From contig NC_030857.1 in assembly GCF_000208745.1 (NCBI RefSeq), positions 4,254,714 to 4,318,713 of the forward strand: a stretch of 64,000 nt of DNA, written 5' to 3'. The notes beneath the pieces are model-generated. The model saw only the letters and a list, made by a program, of their open reading frames with translations. It did not search any database and had not been told where the DNA came from. Below are positions 45,585 through 57,690 of the stretch, one piece after another (within the stretch, counting starts at the first letter, position 1; each line of letters begins with the position of its first letter). Origin of the DNA: Theobroma cacao. Lineage: Eukaryota > Streptophyta > Magnoliopsida > Malvales > Malvaceae. The translations under genes were made by a program, and so were the position numbers.

Positions 45585-47744
45585 TCATATCCTCACCGGG
45601 TAATCATCTTCACCATTTGGTGGGCCCTTCCATTTGAAATTGTCTGCATATGACTTAACCTGGAATCACAACAATGAAAAACACCAATCTCCCATGTAAT
45701 AATTCCTTGAAAAATGTACATAGCATAAGAAATGATTCTCATAAACATTCCTAGTAAATCCTAGTTTCCTTTATCTGTGAAGGGGGAAGGCATTGAAAAC
45801 TGCATGGGTTTAACGATGAGAGCAGAAGGCAGAAGCATCCTAGATACTATGGCACTTTGTCCTGTTTTCATACAAGTTAATTAGCCAGAAATATGGGGTA
45901 AAAAGAAGAAGAAAAGAGTCCTCTGTCCAATATAGAGTTCAGTGAAAATGTCCCTCAAACCAAATATCCGGGCTTCAACGACCAGGAAATATTTTAGCTT
46001 GTCATTGAAAATAAAATGGTAACAGGCAAATAAAAGAAAGTAAAGAGAGTCAAAACCTTGAGAAGAGGTGTATGTCGTTTCTTGACCTGTAGGGAAATAT
46101 GATACGTCAAAGATTACACAAACGAAAACGTAGTTATGACATCTAAAATCACTATAATTCCAATAAACTTGTCTGTGTGAAGTTAAGTGTTTTGGAGAAA
46201 TATAGATCGAAGGCACTACTTTAGGATTTGACAGGCAGCTGACTTCCTTAACTTGAAAGTAATAACTGCTCTGTCTATAATGCGTGCAGAAGGGTGTATG
46301 ATTCAACCAATTTATTCATGGCATTTGGTTTAAGACTTTTACTATTTGGCAGCTTCCTCTTGCTAGGTTAGACAAGTGTAGATTCGGTAGAAAATATGCG
46401 GTTGAGACTACCAAATGTAACAAGCAGGGTATTTAACAGGTTGAATTTTATTATGAGAAACTTCAAAAAAAGGAAACAGAAAGGGAGAATGATGCAGTTG
46501 TTTGTTAATTCGTGGATTGTATTCTCTACTTTGCCATGATTGAAAAGTAGGATGGAAAATGAACAAATGTTCTCAGATTCATCCAGTGATGCCTGCACAG
46601 AACAACTAAAAACCCCAAGGCAGGCACATACTTCATATTCCCAGCCATATTTCTCAGCGAATGCTTTTGCAGCTTCTTCACTATCAAATTCAAGTCCAGC
46701 CTCACCAACATTGGCATACGGATCTCCTGTTGATGTCCAACCCATTCAACGGATTTTCCCACCTAAAGAAAATGTCAATGGAAGGAAATGACTACTCGAT
46801 GTCATCAAACTAATGTCAATGTTTCTATTGTCACAGCGGAATGCAGAAATGTTATAAGATTGATCACAAAAGATACACGCATGTTATAATATTTCTTCTT
46901 AGTTCTGACCACAACAATAGATTGAAAATTCCTATATTATCATTCTTTTTTTCTTATGAAAGGAGAATTTTCATAATGATAAAGGAAACTACAAACATCA
47001 CAAAACTTCCTTATATTATTGGTCATAATGTGCTGTCACTAAAGTCTACTATGTTCCTGGCTTTGAGATAAATTTGATATATTCTCAAAATGGAAATTGA
47101 TAGTATCAGTGGCCCTGGAAGTGACAGAGAATAAATTAAGCGTAGCAACATGTACCAGAAAAAGATTGCCTAGTTTTAAGAAGAACAAGAAAATAGAAGG
47201 TAGGTAAATGTTCAAGTAATTTGTTAATGGTAGAAAGACTTTGATTCCCAATAAGTATACAAGAATGGAAACATAGTAAGGGTAATTGGTAAATTACTTC
47301 TGTGTTGATAAAAAATTGATCTTCCATTTTCCAACTTTCCCTGAGCCCTGCTGTGATGCAGTTCGAGCAGGCGAGTAAATTAGAACCTGGCATGCATAAA
47401 AGGAAATAACATATAGTTAATAGATGACCTGGTCTCCAAAGGAAAGCACTTCAGTAACAGGGAATCAAAAATTACTCTATAACATGCAGGCATTCTGCAA
47501 GATTTTCTTATCAAAAGTTAAATATTCAAAAGCCAAAGAGGTATACCCTTCGTTTTAGGTGCTGTTCGGGTATCCCAGAGACCATGCCAACCTCACCAGG
47601 CTTCACCCCCAGTTCCATCAAAGCATCTGAAGACCAGCATCTTTTCCGAGAAACTAGAGCAGGACAATGAGCTCCAATTAGATCCCGACCAACCTGTTGC
47701 ACTAAACCCGCCAAATTTTTTCTTGTTTTAGTTCTTCCTTTCAT
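45585..47744 (-). CDS. NADH dehydrogenase (ubiquinone) iron-sulfur protein 4 (NDUFS4, 18-kDa), with a one-base frameshift
   Basis: Accessory subunit of mitochondrial complex I (peripheral N module), nuclear-encoded. Minus-strand exons: 47547-47744, 47298-47386, 46632-46762, 46057-46086 and 45585-45659, all GT-AG. The order of conserved pieces is complete: a basic N-terminal presequence, [87 protein letters not shown] and [14 protein letters not shown]. However, exon 3 has one extra base between WENPL and MGWTSTG (CCGTTGAATGGG, near 46745-46746; 131 nt where 130 keeps frame). Read as is, translation leaves the frame there and stops about 14 codons later. Either a young pseudogene, a natural loss-of-function allele or a sequence error. 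Presequence start chosen at the first ATG of the exon. Confidence 0.85.
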
Positions 47745-47839
47745 TGATTATAGACTGTTAGAGGTTTATAAAGTCGTTAAACGCTGACAAACGAGAACTA
47801 ACTGGAAGTTTCGCGCTTTGTATTTTGGATTCGGGCAAT

Positions 47840-47897
47840 TGGGCCACACTCTCTGTCGAGTGGAGTTCGTTGAAATATCGGGCTTCACGTAAGCCCA
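47840..47897. promoter_or_regulatory. Site II (TGGGC[CT]) pair in the NDUFS4/EXO70 divergent promoter
   Basis: TGGGCC at 47840-47845 and its relative AGCCCA at 47892-47897, about 100 to 150 nt upstream of the NDUFS4 start. Such elements are characteristic of nuclear genes for oxidative phosphorylation in plants, which fits the NDUFS4 identity. The whole spacer between the two start codons is only 496 bp. Confidence 0.5.
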
Positions 47898-48240
47898 TTA
47901 TGTGCGTGCTTTGATTTAAAAAAAGGGTAAAAACCCAATTATGCCTTTCGATTTAGAGTCTGGACTGATTCCAAGCACACCGGCCGAACATTCTTAGATT
48001 TTCGCTTGCACGTTTGTCCGCTTCGAATAAGCGAATGCCATTTGTTCTTGGTATGTATCGAGATGGAGTCTTCGTGATTTACCCTTTTCTCGTCCTGTTT
48101 TGCCATCTCAACTTTGTCCTCTTCATTAGTTTATTAGAGTTTAGAAAAGCTTGCACGCGTCTTCGATCTTGCAATTTGCTCTCTCTGCTCTTCTTGTCAG
48201 TGCATTGTGCTAGCCTGCCAGTTCGTGAAGGACAAGATCA

Positions 48241-50905
48241 ATGGCAGCTAACGAAGAGGATTCAACGCTTTTCAAGCTGGAATTCGCGTGTTCGGATTTG
48301 AGAACACTCCTGCAATCATCAGTTCAAATGGAAAAAAGCCTGGAAGAGATGGAGAGGAATTTTGATTTTATAGATGAAAGTCTTTCAACAGCTGCCAAAA
48401 GAGTAGCTCCTTTGCAGTCCTTGGCTATGGCTGCTAAGGCTCTCGAGACCAGAATCAATAGAGCTGTCTCTCCGGCTCTTGCTCTCCTCCATAGTTTCAA
48501 GCTCTCTGAATCTCTCCAGAACAAGCTTATTGAACTCTCCAACAAACTATCCACTGAGAAAAACCCGAGAAAGAGGCTTAAAAAGCTGCTCAAATATGTT
48601 GAATGTGTTGATCAGCTTAATGCGGCCATTAACTTAATCAGTCGAGACGGTGAACCGATGATTCAGAAGCTTCAAGAGGTGGTGGAATTCTTGAGCAGGA
48701 CAAAAGCCGCGGATCAATATCGAACACAGAGATTGAAGGAGACTTTAATCACAGTGAAAGCTTTATATGAATCTGAAGTTGATGACATGAGGTTTGATGG
48801 GTTGCTTGATGAGGCTTTACTAAACCTGCAGGACGAATTCGAGATTATGTTACAGAAAATGAAGCATCAAAATATAGGGGAGCAACAAGCAGATAAAGAA
48901 GCTGATCAGACGGTGGTTTCTGACCTTGGCACGGACATGGAGATCCAAGTTGTCAGGCGAATTGCAGAAACCCTGGCTGCCAATGATTGTATGGATATCT
49001 GTATTGATATCTTCGTTAAGGTAGGCTTCTTGCTTTCAAAGTTTTCTCTATAAATTTTAGTACTTTTCCCGATGTTAGAACTACAAGACAGTAGTTTCTC
49101 CAAGAAGTGATGAAATAGTTTTAGATTTTTTTATCCGGTAGATTATAACTAGCACAGCCAACCAAATTTCCAATTAGACCTCCAAAATTTTGTTAGAATC
49201 AGTAGGAAGTTATAGAACTAACGTTAATTCTTTTCAAGAATATGTGCTGCTCTAAGCCGTATCAGGGAAAAAAAAGCCAAAAACTAAACGGTACTAAAGA
49301 AAATGATTCAAACAGAGAGGAGTTTACTCTAATTTTCTAGGAGTTTTACATATTATCAAACGGATTGGTACAAGCTAGAAACTGAATTAGGAAAACAGAA
49401 ACTATAAACAGAGATGGAGCTACTAACTGGAATCTTATTGGGATTATGGATAGAGTTTAGTGCAAGTATGATCTAGGACAAAAAGTTATCCTTGAGATTC
49501 TGTGCTTGGTAGACAATTTTATTGTTAGATCCTACAAATTGAGACTCTTTTAGTTGTTCAACAGGTAAGATACAGAAGAGCAGCAAAAGCGTTGATGCGA
49601 TTAAACCCTGATTACTTAAGAACATACACTCCGGAAGAAATTGATGAAATGGAGTGGGAGAGCCTGGAGACAGCAATTTCTCTCTGGATCCAGCATTTTG
49701 AACTCGCACTTAAAACAGTGTTTGTATCAGAAAAAAAACTTTGCAAACAAGTTTTGGGAGGACTTCCGGAAGTGCTTGTGTGGCTAGAGTGCTTTGTTAA
49801 GATTGCAGATAAAATCATGGCCGTTTTTTTCCGATTTGGGGAAGGCGTTGCAAGGAGTAACAAAGAACCACAGAAATTGTTCAAGCTCTTAGAAATGTTC
49901 GACTCCTTAGAGAAGCTGAAAGTCGAATTTTCAGAGATTTTTGAAGGTGAATCAGGAGCTGATATTTGTATACGTTTTAGGGAACTTGAAAAGCTACTCG
50001 TGCATGCTTCAAGCAAAGTATTTTGGGAGTTTGGCCTCCAAATTGAAGGCACTTCCGATGGTTTCCCTCCACCGCAAGATGGTTCAGTCCCAAAACTAGT
50101 GAGATATGCTCTCAATTACCTTAAGCACCTGACCACGGAGACGTACAGTGCATACATGGCTAAAGTTTTTCGGACAGAACAAGTCTGGAAAGCTGGTATC
50201 TTATCAAAATCTGAAACTGATGAAAATTTACTCCAGGATGCCATCTCTAACATCATGGAAGCTCTTCAGAGAAACATCGAATCTAAAAGTTCACGTTACA
50301 AAGACAAAATTCTCACCCACATATTTGTCATGAACACCTACTGGTACATTTACATGAGAAGCAGAAATACAGAACTTGGGAAGCTTTTAGGAGATCAATA
50401 CATGAAACAGAAATACAAGACGGTTGCTGAGGAGTCAGCTTACATGTATCAAAGGCAAGCGTGGGACCCTTTAGTAAGGTTGTTAGAGAAGGAAGATCTG
50501 ATTGAGCAAGACAATGACAGCAGGGGAACGGGAGCTCTTGCAAGAGGTAAAATGGAAGCATTTTTCACTTGTTTTGATGAGATCTCACGAAGGCACAGAG
50601 GGGGTTACAACATTCCTGATGCTGATTTGAGAGCTCAAATAAGGGAAGCAACAGTGAAGCTGGTGGTTCCTGTTTACAGTGAATTCTTGAACGCACACTC
50701 AAGCTTGTTGCCTGTAAAATCTTATGTTAGTCCTGAATCCTTGGAAAGATTGCTGGCTCAGGTTTTTAATGGAACTGATCCAACGGGCAATGGGAGGCTG
50801 AAGCGCCGAGATTCCAATAATAGAGTTCCTGGGAGGAACTCGGTTTCTGTGGAGGGAGAGTTCAGGAATCCAAGGCGATCCAGATCAAATTCCATCGATG
50901 TATGA
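48241..50905 (+). CDS. EXO70 exocyst subunit, probably EXO70I/G-like (Exo70.3 clade)
   Basis: Membrane-tethering subunit of the exocyst complex. Two exons: 48241-49020 (260 codons) and 49565-50905 (446 codons plus stop), phase 0, 706 residues. The N-terminal part is helical (MEKSLEEMERNFDFIDESL, AAKALETRINRAVSPALALL). The second exon holds the Exo70 core: VRYRRAAKALMRLNPDYL, HILTHIFVMNTYWYIY-like segment (ILTHIFVMNTYWYIYMR), then WDPLVRLLE, KMEAFFTCFDEI and LRAQIREATVKLVVPVY, ending with a basic Ser/Arg tail (RRSRSNSIDV). EXO70A genes have many introns and most other clades none; one intron plus the N-terminal pattern points to the G/I group. The clade is inferred, not shown by a tree. EXO70I in legumes acts at arbuscule membranes. 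Head-to-head with NDUFS4. Confidence 0.9.
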
Positions 50906-51593
50906 ATCATTGAATGCTTTCTACCTTATGGTTTTTCCAACCTTAAAACTGTTATCATGTTAAAAAGCTTGAGTTGAGGAGGTGAAACACCTAATTAGGA
51001 TTGCTTCCTTTTTTATAATACAGATGTAATTTACTGATGCAATGCAAATGTACACTGAATTTTATAGAAGAATATGGTCAAGTGGAACCTATCTTTGAAT
51101 ATAAAAGTTGATAATTAAACAAGATATGGAATTTAGAAAAGAAGACAACTTCATAGCTTCCGTTATGATGAGATAAAGCTTTTTGCTATTGTTACTATTA
51201 CTTAGTCCTTTTACTAACTACTAAAGAGAACAAATTTATTTAACATTCAATTTTTTGTAGAACTAGTTTTCTTCGTTCTATCCATATTGAACTCTTTTCA
51301 GTTTTGAGAGGCCCAAACTTTCAGAAGCCCAACCAAAAGTAATCTTGCACCGCACGGAAATCTACTACCGAACGTTTAAGCAATGTTTATTTCCTCAGCA
51401 AAATTTCAGACGGAACACTTCCGTGGAAGCCTGTTACAACTCTTTGACAAACGATTCATTCCCTCTTCTCCAAGAATCTACCGAACCCCACACCTCTTTT
51501 AACTACCAAACTCTCGTCTCAAGCTGAGACAAGTACAGCCATAAGATTTCCCGTCAAAACAAAGTTCTCCCAGAACTGAAAAAAGAACCTATT
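50906..51593. other. Intergenic spacer and F-box gene leader
   Basis: AT-rich, no gene seen. Contains GGCCCA at about 51311 and AGCCCA near 51326 (TGGGC[CT] complements), followed by a CA/CT-rich stretch that is probably the 5' UTR of the F-box gene. Confidence 0.4.
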
Positions 51594-53804
51594 ATGGCTA
51601 ATCCCGAGGACCCAACTGACTCTTCCTTCTCCTTCTCTGAATTCCCAGAAGACATCCAGCTTTGCATTCTCTCCTTCCTGTCCCCATCGGAGATCGCCAA
51701 TTTCGCTTGCACCTCTAAACGCTTCGTTTCGCTCTTTCGAAACGACGCTAAGCTCTGGTTCGCTATGTGCCAACGCCGGTGGGGCTCCAAGACCCAGATC
51801 AAGAAATGGGGCGGCGGCAATATCACCTACAAGCACCTTTACAGGACCCTAACCGAGTGGGAGAATCTTATCGGCTTCTGGCGCCTTTGCAGTCGACCTG
51901 ACTTCTCCGGTCAATGTCCGCGGTTGATCATTTTCGAGTGGGGTCCATCGTTCCTTTCCGGTTCTAGGGTTTGTCCTTCCAAAAACAGCACCTATCATGT
52001 CACGAAAGCCCCGTTTTTGTGGATGGGGATATCCCCAGACGGTCAAATCGTAAATTTTCTCGATCTAGAAGGGCAAACTGAGATTCCATACGGGAATTTC
52101 GATAGTTGGTTGGAATTTGTCTGTTTGGACCAAAATCTTGTTCCAGTCAATGTCAATTTCATGGGTAACGATCATTTTATAGTTGAAGAAAATTCAACCT
52201 TTTGGCATAGAAGTAAAAATAAAGATGGGTTTAGGAGGAGTTCAAGTTCAACGAATTTGATAGAAGACAGTGAGGAAGTTATTGTTGTAGGAGCTGAAAG
52301 TGGGACCCCCGGGAGCTTACCGGACCGGTTGGTATCGGAAATGTATACACATTTCGCGAATAGGACGAGTCCGGGTGGGGATAGAGCGTCGAGGAGGCCG
52401 AGGAAGAAGGAGAAGGAAAGGCAAGCGAGGCGGAAATGGGAGCCTGAGCATTTTCTTAAAGTTGTTGATTGCTTGCCTACTGCAGATAAGCCCTTGCAGG
52501 GTCTTTGGAAGGTGTTGTAAAAATTCCCCGCTTTCTGAATTGTCTCTTTTGTCGTCAGAGGTTCAAAATATCTGTTTGTAAATATATTGTTGTTGACTAA
52601 TGAAGTAGTTTTCTTTTCTTTTTCATGTATATGTGTAGGGATTTGAGCTTTAGGGCAGTGGAATTGAAGTTATTGAGTGACTTGTAGAATTAGTAGGAAA
52701 ATAGGAATGCTTGTAAAGCTGCCTTTCAATATTTTTTGGGAAAGGTTTGCTTCAGACTTGAACATTTACATTTTAGTTAATGCAAGTTTTTAGTTCATGC
52801 TGTCATATTACACATTGATCCATCCTTCTTTTTTCTGACTTTCTTTCAACATTTGTGGCATTTGTTTTGAGTATATACATTGTGGAATTTGTGTGACATT
52901 CTTACAAGGCAATGCTTCCCTAAGGACCAATATGGAAATGAATTGTCTGGATGAGTAGTTAGTTGTCTGATGTTTATGGTTTGTTCAAGGTTTGGACAGC
53001 AGTAGGAACATGCATGTTGTTGATAAACATCATTTTGTGGATATCATCCAAGTTATGAATTCAGCATATAATGAGAGATTGGAGGCACTCCCTTGAAATC
53101 CTGTGTGTAACAGTTGGTCCAATTTGGTTTGGAATTGCACTTGGTTAATATGATTTACAAATGCATTTCACTGGCTTAATTTTAGATTTCTCACAGGCCA
53201 CTGTTTTTGCAACAAAAAAACATTTTGTGTTTTAACTGAAGTGCTTGATAAATATTTTCCAACATGTCAATGTTGGATGGTGGTGGATGCATAGGTTTTC
53301 TTTCTTACAGCTCAGTTTTGACTCTCTTCAAGCTTATAATTGCAGGGAGTTTCTGGTGACATGAACTTGGATTTTTATCTTGTTAAATATGATGAAATTG
53401 GGGGCATAATCTGCCAGAGGGTTGGGGATTTGTCCTCCTCCTATGCTCCTCCAGTGTTTTGGACATCAGAACCAATGTTCATGGAGTCACCATTTTCTCT
53501 AGAGGAAGAACATATCTATGATGATCGCATACATCTTAAGCCACTTGCAGCTGAGGATCGAGTTCATAGTCAACATGCTGTGACAGGCATTGAGATGGTA
53601 TCCCATATTCTGCATATCAACTCAAGCTACAATTTAACAGTTCCAGGCTTGGTAGGATCTACTGGTCTCCAGCGTGGAGAAGGAAGGATTTGGCAGTACA
53701 GGAATGGAACATTTGGATTTGGGTTTCTTCAGGACCATTTTATTATAGACTTGAACCATATCAGCCACGATGGTTTTCTTCTTGATTCAATGAATTTGTT
53801 ATAA
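51594..53804 (+). CDS. F-box protein, At3g12350 type
   Basis: Substrate-recognition subunit of an SCF ubiquitin ligase. Two coding exons, 51594-52511 and 53346-53804 (GT-AG, phase 0), 458 residues. The F-box lies at about residues 14-60 (FPEDIQLCILSFLSPSEIAN then FACTSKRF and LWFAMCQRRWG). It is followed by LIGFWRLCSRPDFSG and TKAPFLWMGISPDGQ, then a basic stretch RRPRKKEKERQARRKWE at about 269-285, and FLKVVDCLPTADKPLQGLWK at the exon junction. Exon 2 begins GVSGDMNLDFYLVKYDEIGG, which completes a beta-rich substrate-binding region. The layout matches a small plant F-box clade of conserved single-copy character. The substrate is not known to me. Confidence 0.87.
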
Positions 53805-54590
53805 CGATAGTTTACATCATGGGTGATCATTTATGTACAGATTGATTTCTAACTTGGTGTCACGCTTGTGCTGGCAATTCACATTATTTGTTGAATAATA
53901 ATTACATCTTTGTAGCGGTGTGATGCTTTGATTCCCTCGTGCCTCTGAAACCCCAAATCCTTATCCATTTTTATTCCCTTTGTTTGAGCTTGAGAACATC
54001 TAGCAATAATGAGGCCATGAAAGTTTATTTAAGCACGCGTAGCTGGGATTATAAGGCAACGGGCTTGAAAATTTTTGTTCCCCCACCGCCACTGCCCTTC
54101 TCCTTCTCTTGCTTTAACCCTTCATTGAATAAGTTGAGATCACTTTGTGCCATCATTCATTAGACTATTCTCCCAAGCACAAGTTGAGAGAGTTCATGCA
54201 TCGCAGTTTTACTTTATACTTAAAAACTCTGGAGGGCCCGAAGTTGAGGAAACATACCATGGATCCTGACAGAGAGTCTCCTCTGTTTTGGAAGAACAGT
54301 CGTAATTCTTAAGATTAATAGGAATAATAACAAGAATTCACAAACTACAAAGTATATACTGAGACTCAAATAGGTCTCGGCATCTCATTTGACGGTAAGA
54401 TGCTGCACAAAACATTCGAATATAGCAAACAAAAGCCAACAGTTCCATTAGATATATCAAGAAATTTATGTCTTCTAATCATAAAGCCATTGGACTGAGA
54501 ATGCAGGCGATGTGAACCAGACAGAAACAGGGGAAAAAGGAAAAAGAACACAAGATACATGAAGAAAAAACCAAACATTTATGACACAGA
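53805..54590. other. Spacer between convergent F-box and WLIM1 genes
   Basis: 3' UTRs of the two genes, with no independent gene. TTGAATAATAATTACATC near 53891 may contain the F-box polyadenylation region. Nothing else of note. Confidence 0.4.
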
Positions 54591-56098
54591 TTAAAATTCA
54601 GCGGCAACTTCTGTTGCATTAACTCTCTCCTTCTCACGCTCGCCCTCAAGCTGGCTTAAGTTCCCTTTTTCCTTGATGAGTTGACCATGGTGGTGTTTGC
54701 AGTAAAGTCGACCTTCATGTGCAACATAATTGGATGGACTGATCACACATCCTCCATGTGTGCATTTGAAACAACTCTTGTGGTAGGGAGTTCCATTCAC
54801 CGTAACCTTTTAACAGAAGAAAACACATTTTTATAGTTAATGCTTGGTGTGCCACCTCTGTGACTGCTACTACTTTTGAGGTTTGAAGTATAAAAGCAAA
54901 ATGTGAAAATAGAAAACAGAAATAGACTGAAGAATCTACTCATTGTTATTTTGCTCAAACAGGAAAACGGGCATATTGTAGCAAATTCTTACCCTCTCAG
55001 TTGGATACACAGTATTCTTACAGCCAACACATTTATCTCGGGTTCCAGCAAACATGCCTGACGCTTTAGTTGCAGCAGGTTTCTGTTCAAAGGAGCTCAT
55101 AATCATGATTGATCATAAATATGGGAACTCATATTTAACCCATAATATAAGCAATTATAGAGGCTTCAAGCTTTCAATGAAATTACCTCAGCATCAGCTT
55201 GTTTCTCAGGCTTTGCAATTTTTGGTGTACCTAGAAAGAAAATTGAAATTGAAGTTGAAAGTTAGCTAGATCTGTCCAAAAAAAATGAAATTCTGATTAT
55301 GTTGGACTCTATTTGAAAATTTGACAGTTGCACCTTCGAAGCTTTTGTCAAGACTGCCAGTTCTTTTGAAAAGTTGATCGAAATGAGGCCTGCAGTACAA
55401 AACTCCTTCGAAGGAATTGTAGTTGCCAAGCTGCAAATGAGATGCACCTGTCAATATGATTTTTAATTGAAAAAATAATTGTGTAAAGTACTACTTCTCA
55501 GTCTTCAACAAACAAATTGGGATACGGAAATGAAGGTGTAACATCATTAAAAGATGGAAAGGTATATTCCTAAACTATGCAGCAGGCCTCAGATCGGAAC
55601 AGATGAAAACTGAAGTCATGTAAGCTGAAAGAAAAAACAATAGGGTAGAATCTAGGAGCTCCAGGATGCTTTGCGGCATAAGGTATTCGTATACACAATA
55701 TGAGTTTATGATTCTGTCTGATCTATAGTTTAATACATCAATCCAGGTCTGGCTTCGTTTCCATTTTTGTTTCCAAAAGAAGTTATGCTGATTCAGTAAT
55801 TCAGGACACCGGACACATTTATCAAGGCCTGAAAGAAGTAAAACTTGGAGCAAATATCACCTATACAGTTATCTAAGATTATGACTTTTGCAGCAAAGAA
55901 TTGCCGCAGGTAGGAATTACTAACAAAAGCAAAATGTCATTAGCACTGCATTAATATACTTACCTTGAGAGTTCCTTTGCAGTGATGGCACCTGAAACAG
56001 GCCTTGTGATACACCCGGTTATCGGCAGTTAACTTATCAACCAGATAGACAGTCTTGTCACAGGCCATGCATTTCTGGGTTGTTCCTGCAAATGCCAT
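54591..56098 (-). CDS. WLIM1: LIM domain protein WLIM1 (actin-bundling)
   Basis: Plant two-LIM-domain protein that binds and bundles actin filaments and shuttles to the nucleus. Minus-strand exons: 55964-56098, 55334-55430, 55187-55230, 54993-55082 and 54591-54806, all GT-AG, giving 193 residues. LIM1 (about 10-60): CMACDKTVYLVDKLTADNR, YHKACFRCHHCKGTLKLGNY, LYCRPHFDQLF. Linker: KSFEGTPKIAKPEKQADAEK. LIM2 (about 110-160): CVGCKNTVYPTERVTVNGT, YHKSCFKCTHGGCVISPSNY, LYCKHHHGQL. All zinc ligands (Cys/His) are present in both domains. The acidic tail ends ATEVAAEF. Length and exon pattern match WLIM1 of other eudicots. High confidence. Confidence 0.95.
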
Positions 56099-56484
56099 TG
56101 TTTCAGCTCTCACCTCACCAAATAATTAGCAATTGAATGTGTTATATCCTCTCCTTTCTCTGAGTTTTTTTTTTTTTAATTTTTCAGAAAGACTAATGGG
56201 AATGAGAAAAGAAGAGAAGATAAGTAAAGGGAGGATGGAGAAATGGGGTTACAATGGATTGCGGAGACCAAAAGGAGTAATTGTATAATTAAAGTGTCTG
56301 TTGCCAATCATTTTTGTCCAACCTTGACGCACCTAACTACCCTTGTCTCAAGATATTTTTCTATCCCTCTCTGTTCCTCAAATTAATTTTTGAATTTTCT
56401 TTTAGTAATCTACTTGTACAGGTAACAGTTGCTTAAATATGCTTATTGAATTGAAAGCTACATTATTGATGTGTTTGAAATAAT

Positions 56485-56781
56485 GAATATGGTTGGAATC
56501 TCTGTGAGTGGTCCAAATTACCGAGTGATGTAAGCCACCACTGTCTTGCTTTAGGTGAAGCCTTCAAAAGGGGAGTTGTCCTGTCAGCAATTGTTTCAAT
56601 CTTAGGCTTGCATTATGGAGCTGCTTTTGCCTTAATTCACCCAGACATCAAAGCAAGATGGGAGCCTTATTTGCTGGCTTTCAAAATCAGTTTTGGCCTA
56701 TTTCTCCCACCAATATCAATATCAATCTCCCCAAGAGTATCTGTTCTGCAGCAATATTGGGGACCATGCGATTACTTCTAA
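56485..56781 (+). other. Orphan hydrophobic open frame of 98 codons without ATG
   Basis: A stop-free plus-strand frame ending with TAA at 56779-56781. It reads ...LCEWSKLPSDVSHHCLALGE, AFKRGVVLSAIVSILGLHYG, then AAFALIHPDIKARWEPYLLA, FKISFGLFLPPIS and a short tail. Two hydrophobic segments and a natural amino-acid mix make it look like a piece of a membrane protein. FGLFLPPIS and the spacing of the two helices loosely recall FGLILPLLT in the array family, but this is weak. There is no start codon, and no clear splice acceptor is identified. It could be an exon, a decayed gene fragment or chance. Confidence 0.3.
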
Positions 56782-57690
56782 AATGATTTTTTTTCTTTTC
56801 AAAATGGAGGAGGGGACCATAACAGCTGATGTCTTGCAATTAATTTGATTTCCCCATCTATGGTCCTTTATTTCTCATACCAAATCTCACAATTGATTAA
56901 AAAAATGAAAACCGTTGCTAACTGCTCTGCTTGACCTCCTGTTGCAGGCTAAAGCATAGATTAACTCTCTAAATATATGGAAAAAGATTTTAAAAAACAA
57001 TAAATAAGCCATGACAGACATAGTGGTATCTGATACTCAAGCTTGAATCTGTATAATGAAGGGAAAAAGAAAAGGGGTATAAAAATGGATAGACAAATGG
57101 TAAAGAAGTAAGCTTCTATTGCTCCAGTACAGCATCTTTTGCTTCAAGAGTTAGGGGACCCCCACGGCTTTGAAATGCCAGCACACTCCATCCTATATAA
57201 CCAGCTGTCCAGTCCTGCTTTAACCTCAAAAGACAGTTTCTCTATATTTTCTTCATTTGTAAGCATTGGGATAGTTTAAAGAATTCTTCAAACAAGACAG
57301 GGAAATTTACTGCATTGTCAGCAGCTAGCCATGATGAGAGATGAGAGTTACCAGAAGAGGCACAAAGTTCTGTTGCATGTAATAAGGCTAATGGCACATC
57401 AGACTGAAATGATGGGAGTCGTAAGGTAACCCTTGACAATGATGAAAATGAAACCAAAAAAAAAAGGAACAATTATATTAATTGAAAATCAATCAATGTC
57501 TTTACAGCTTTCCCTCATGCCCCAATGGCCCACTCAGAAATAACATCTCGCCTAATTTGCTGCCCAATTAAATAGTAATTTGGGCTAAAATTATTCCCAA
57601 ATACTTGAGATAAAGAGCAAAACAGCAGCATAAACACCCCAAGTTAAGTTAAAAATACTTTTCGGTTTCAATGCCTTCCCAAACATCTAA

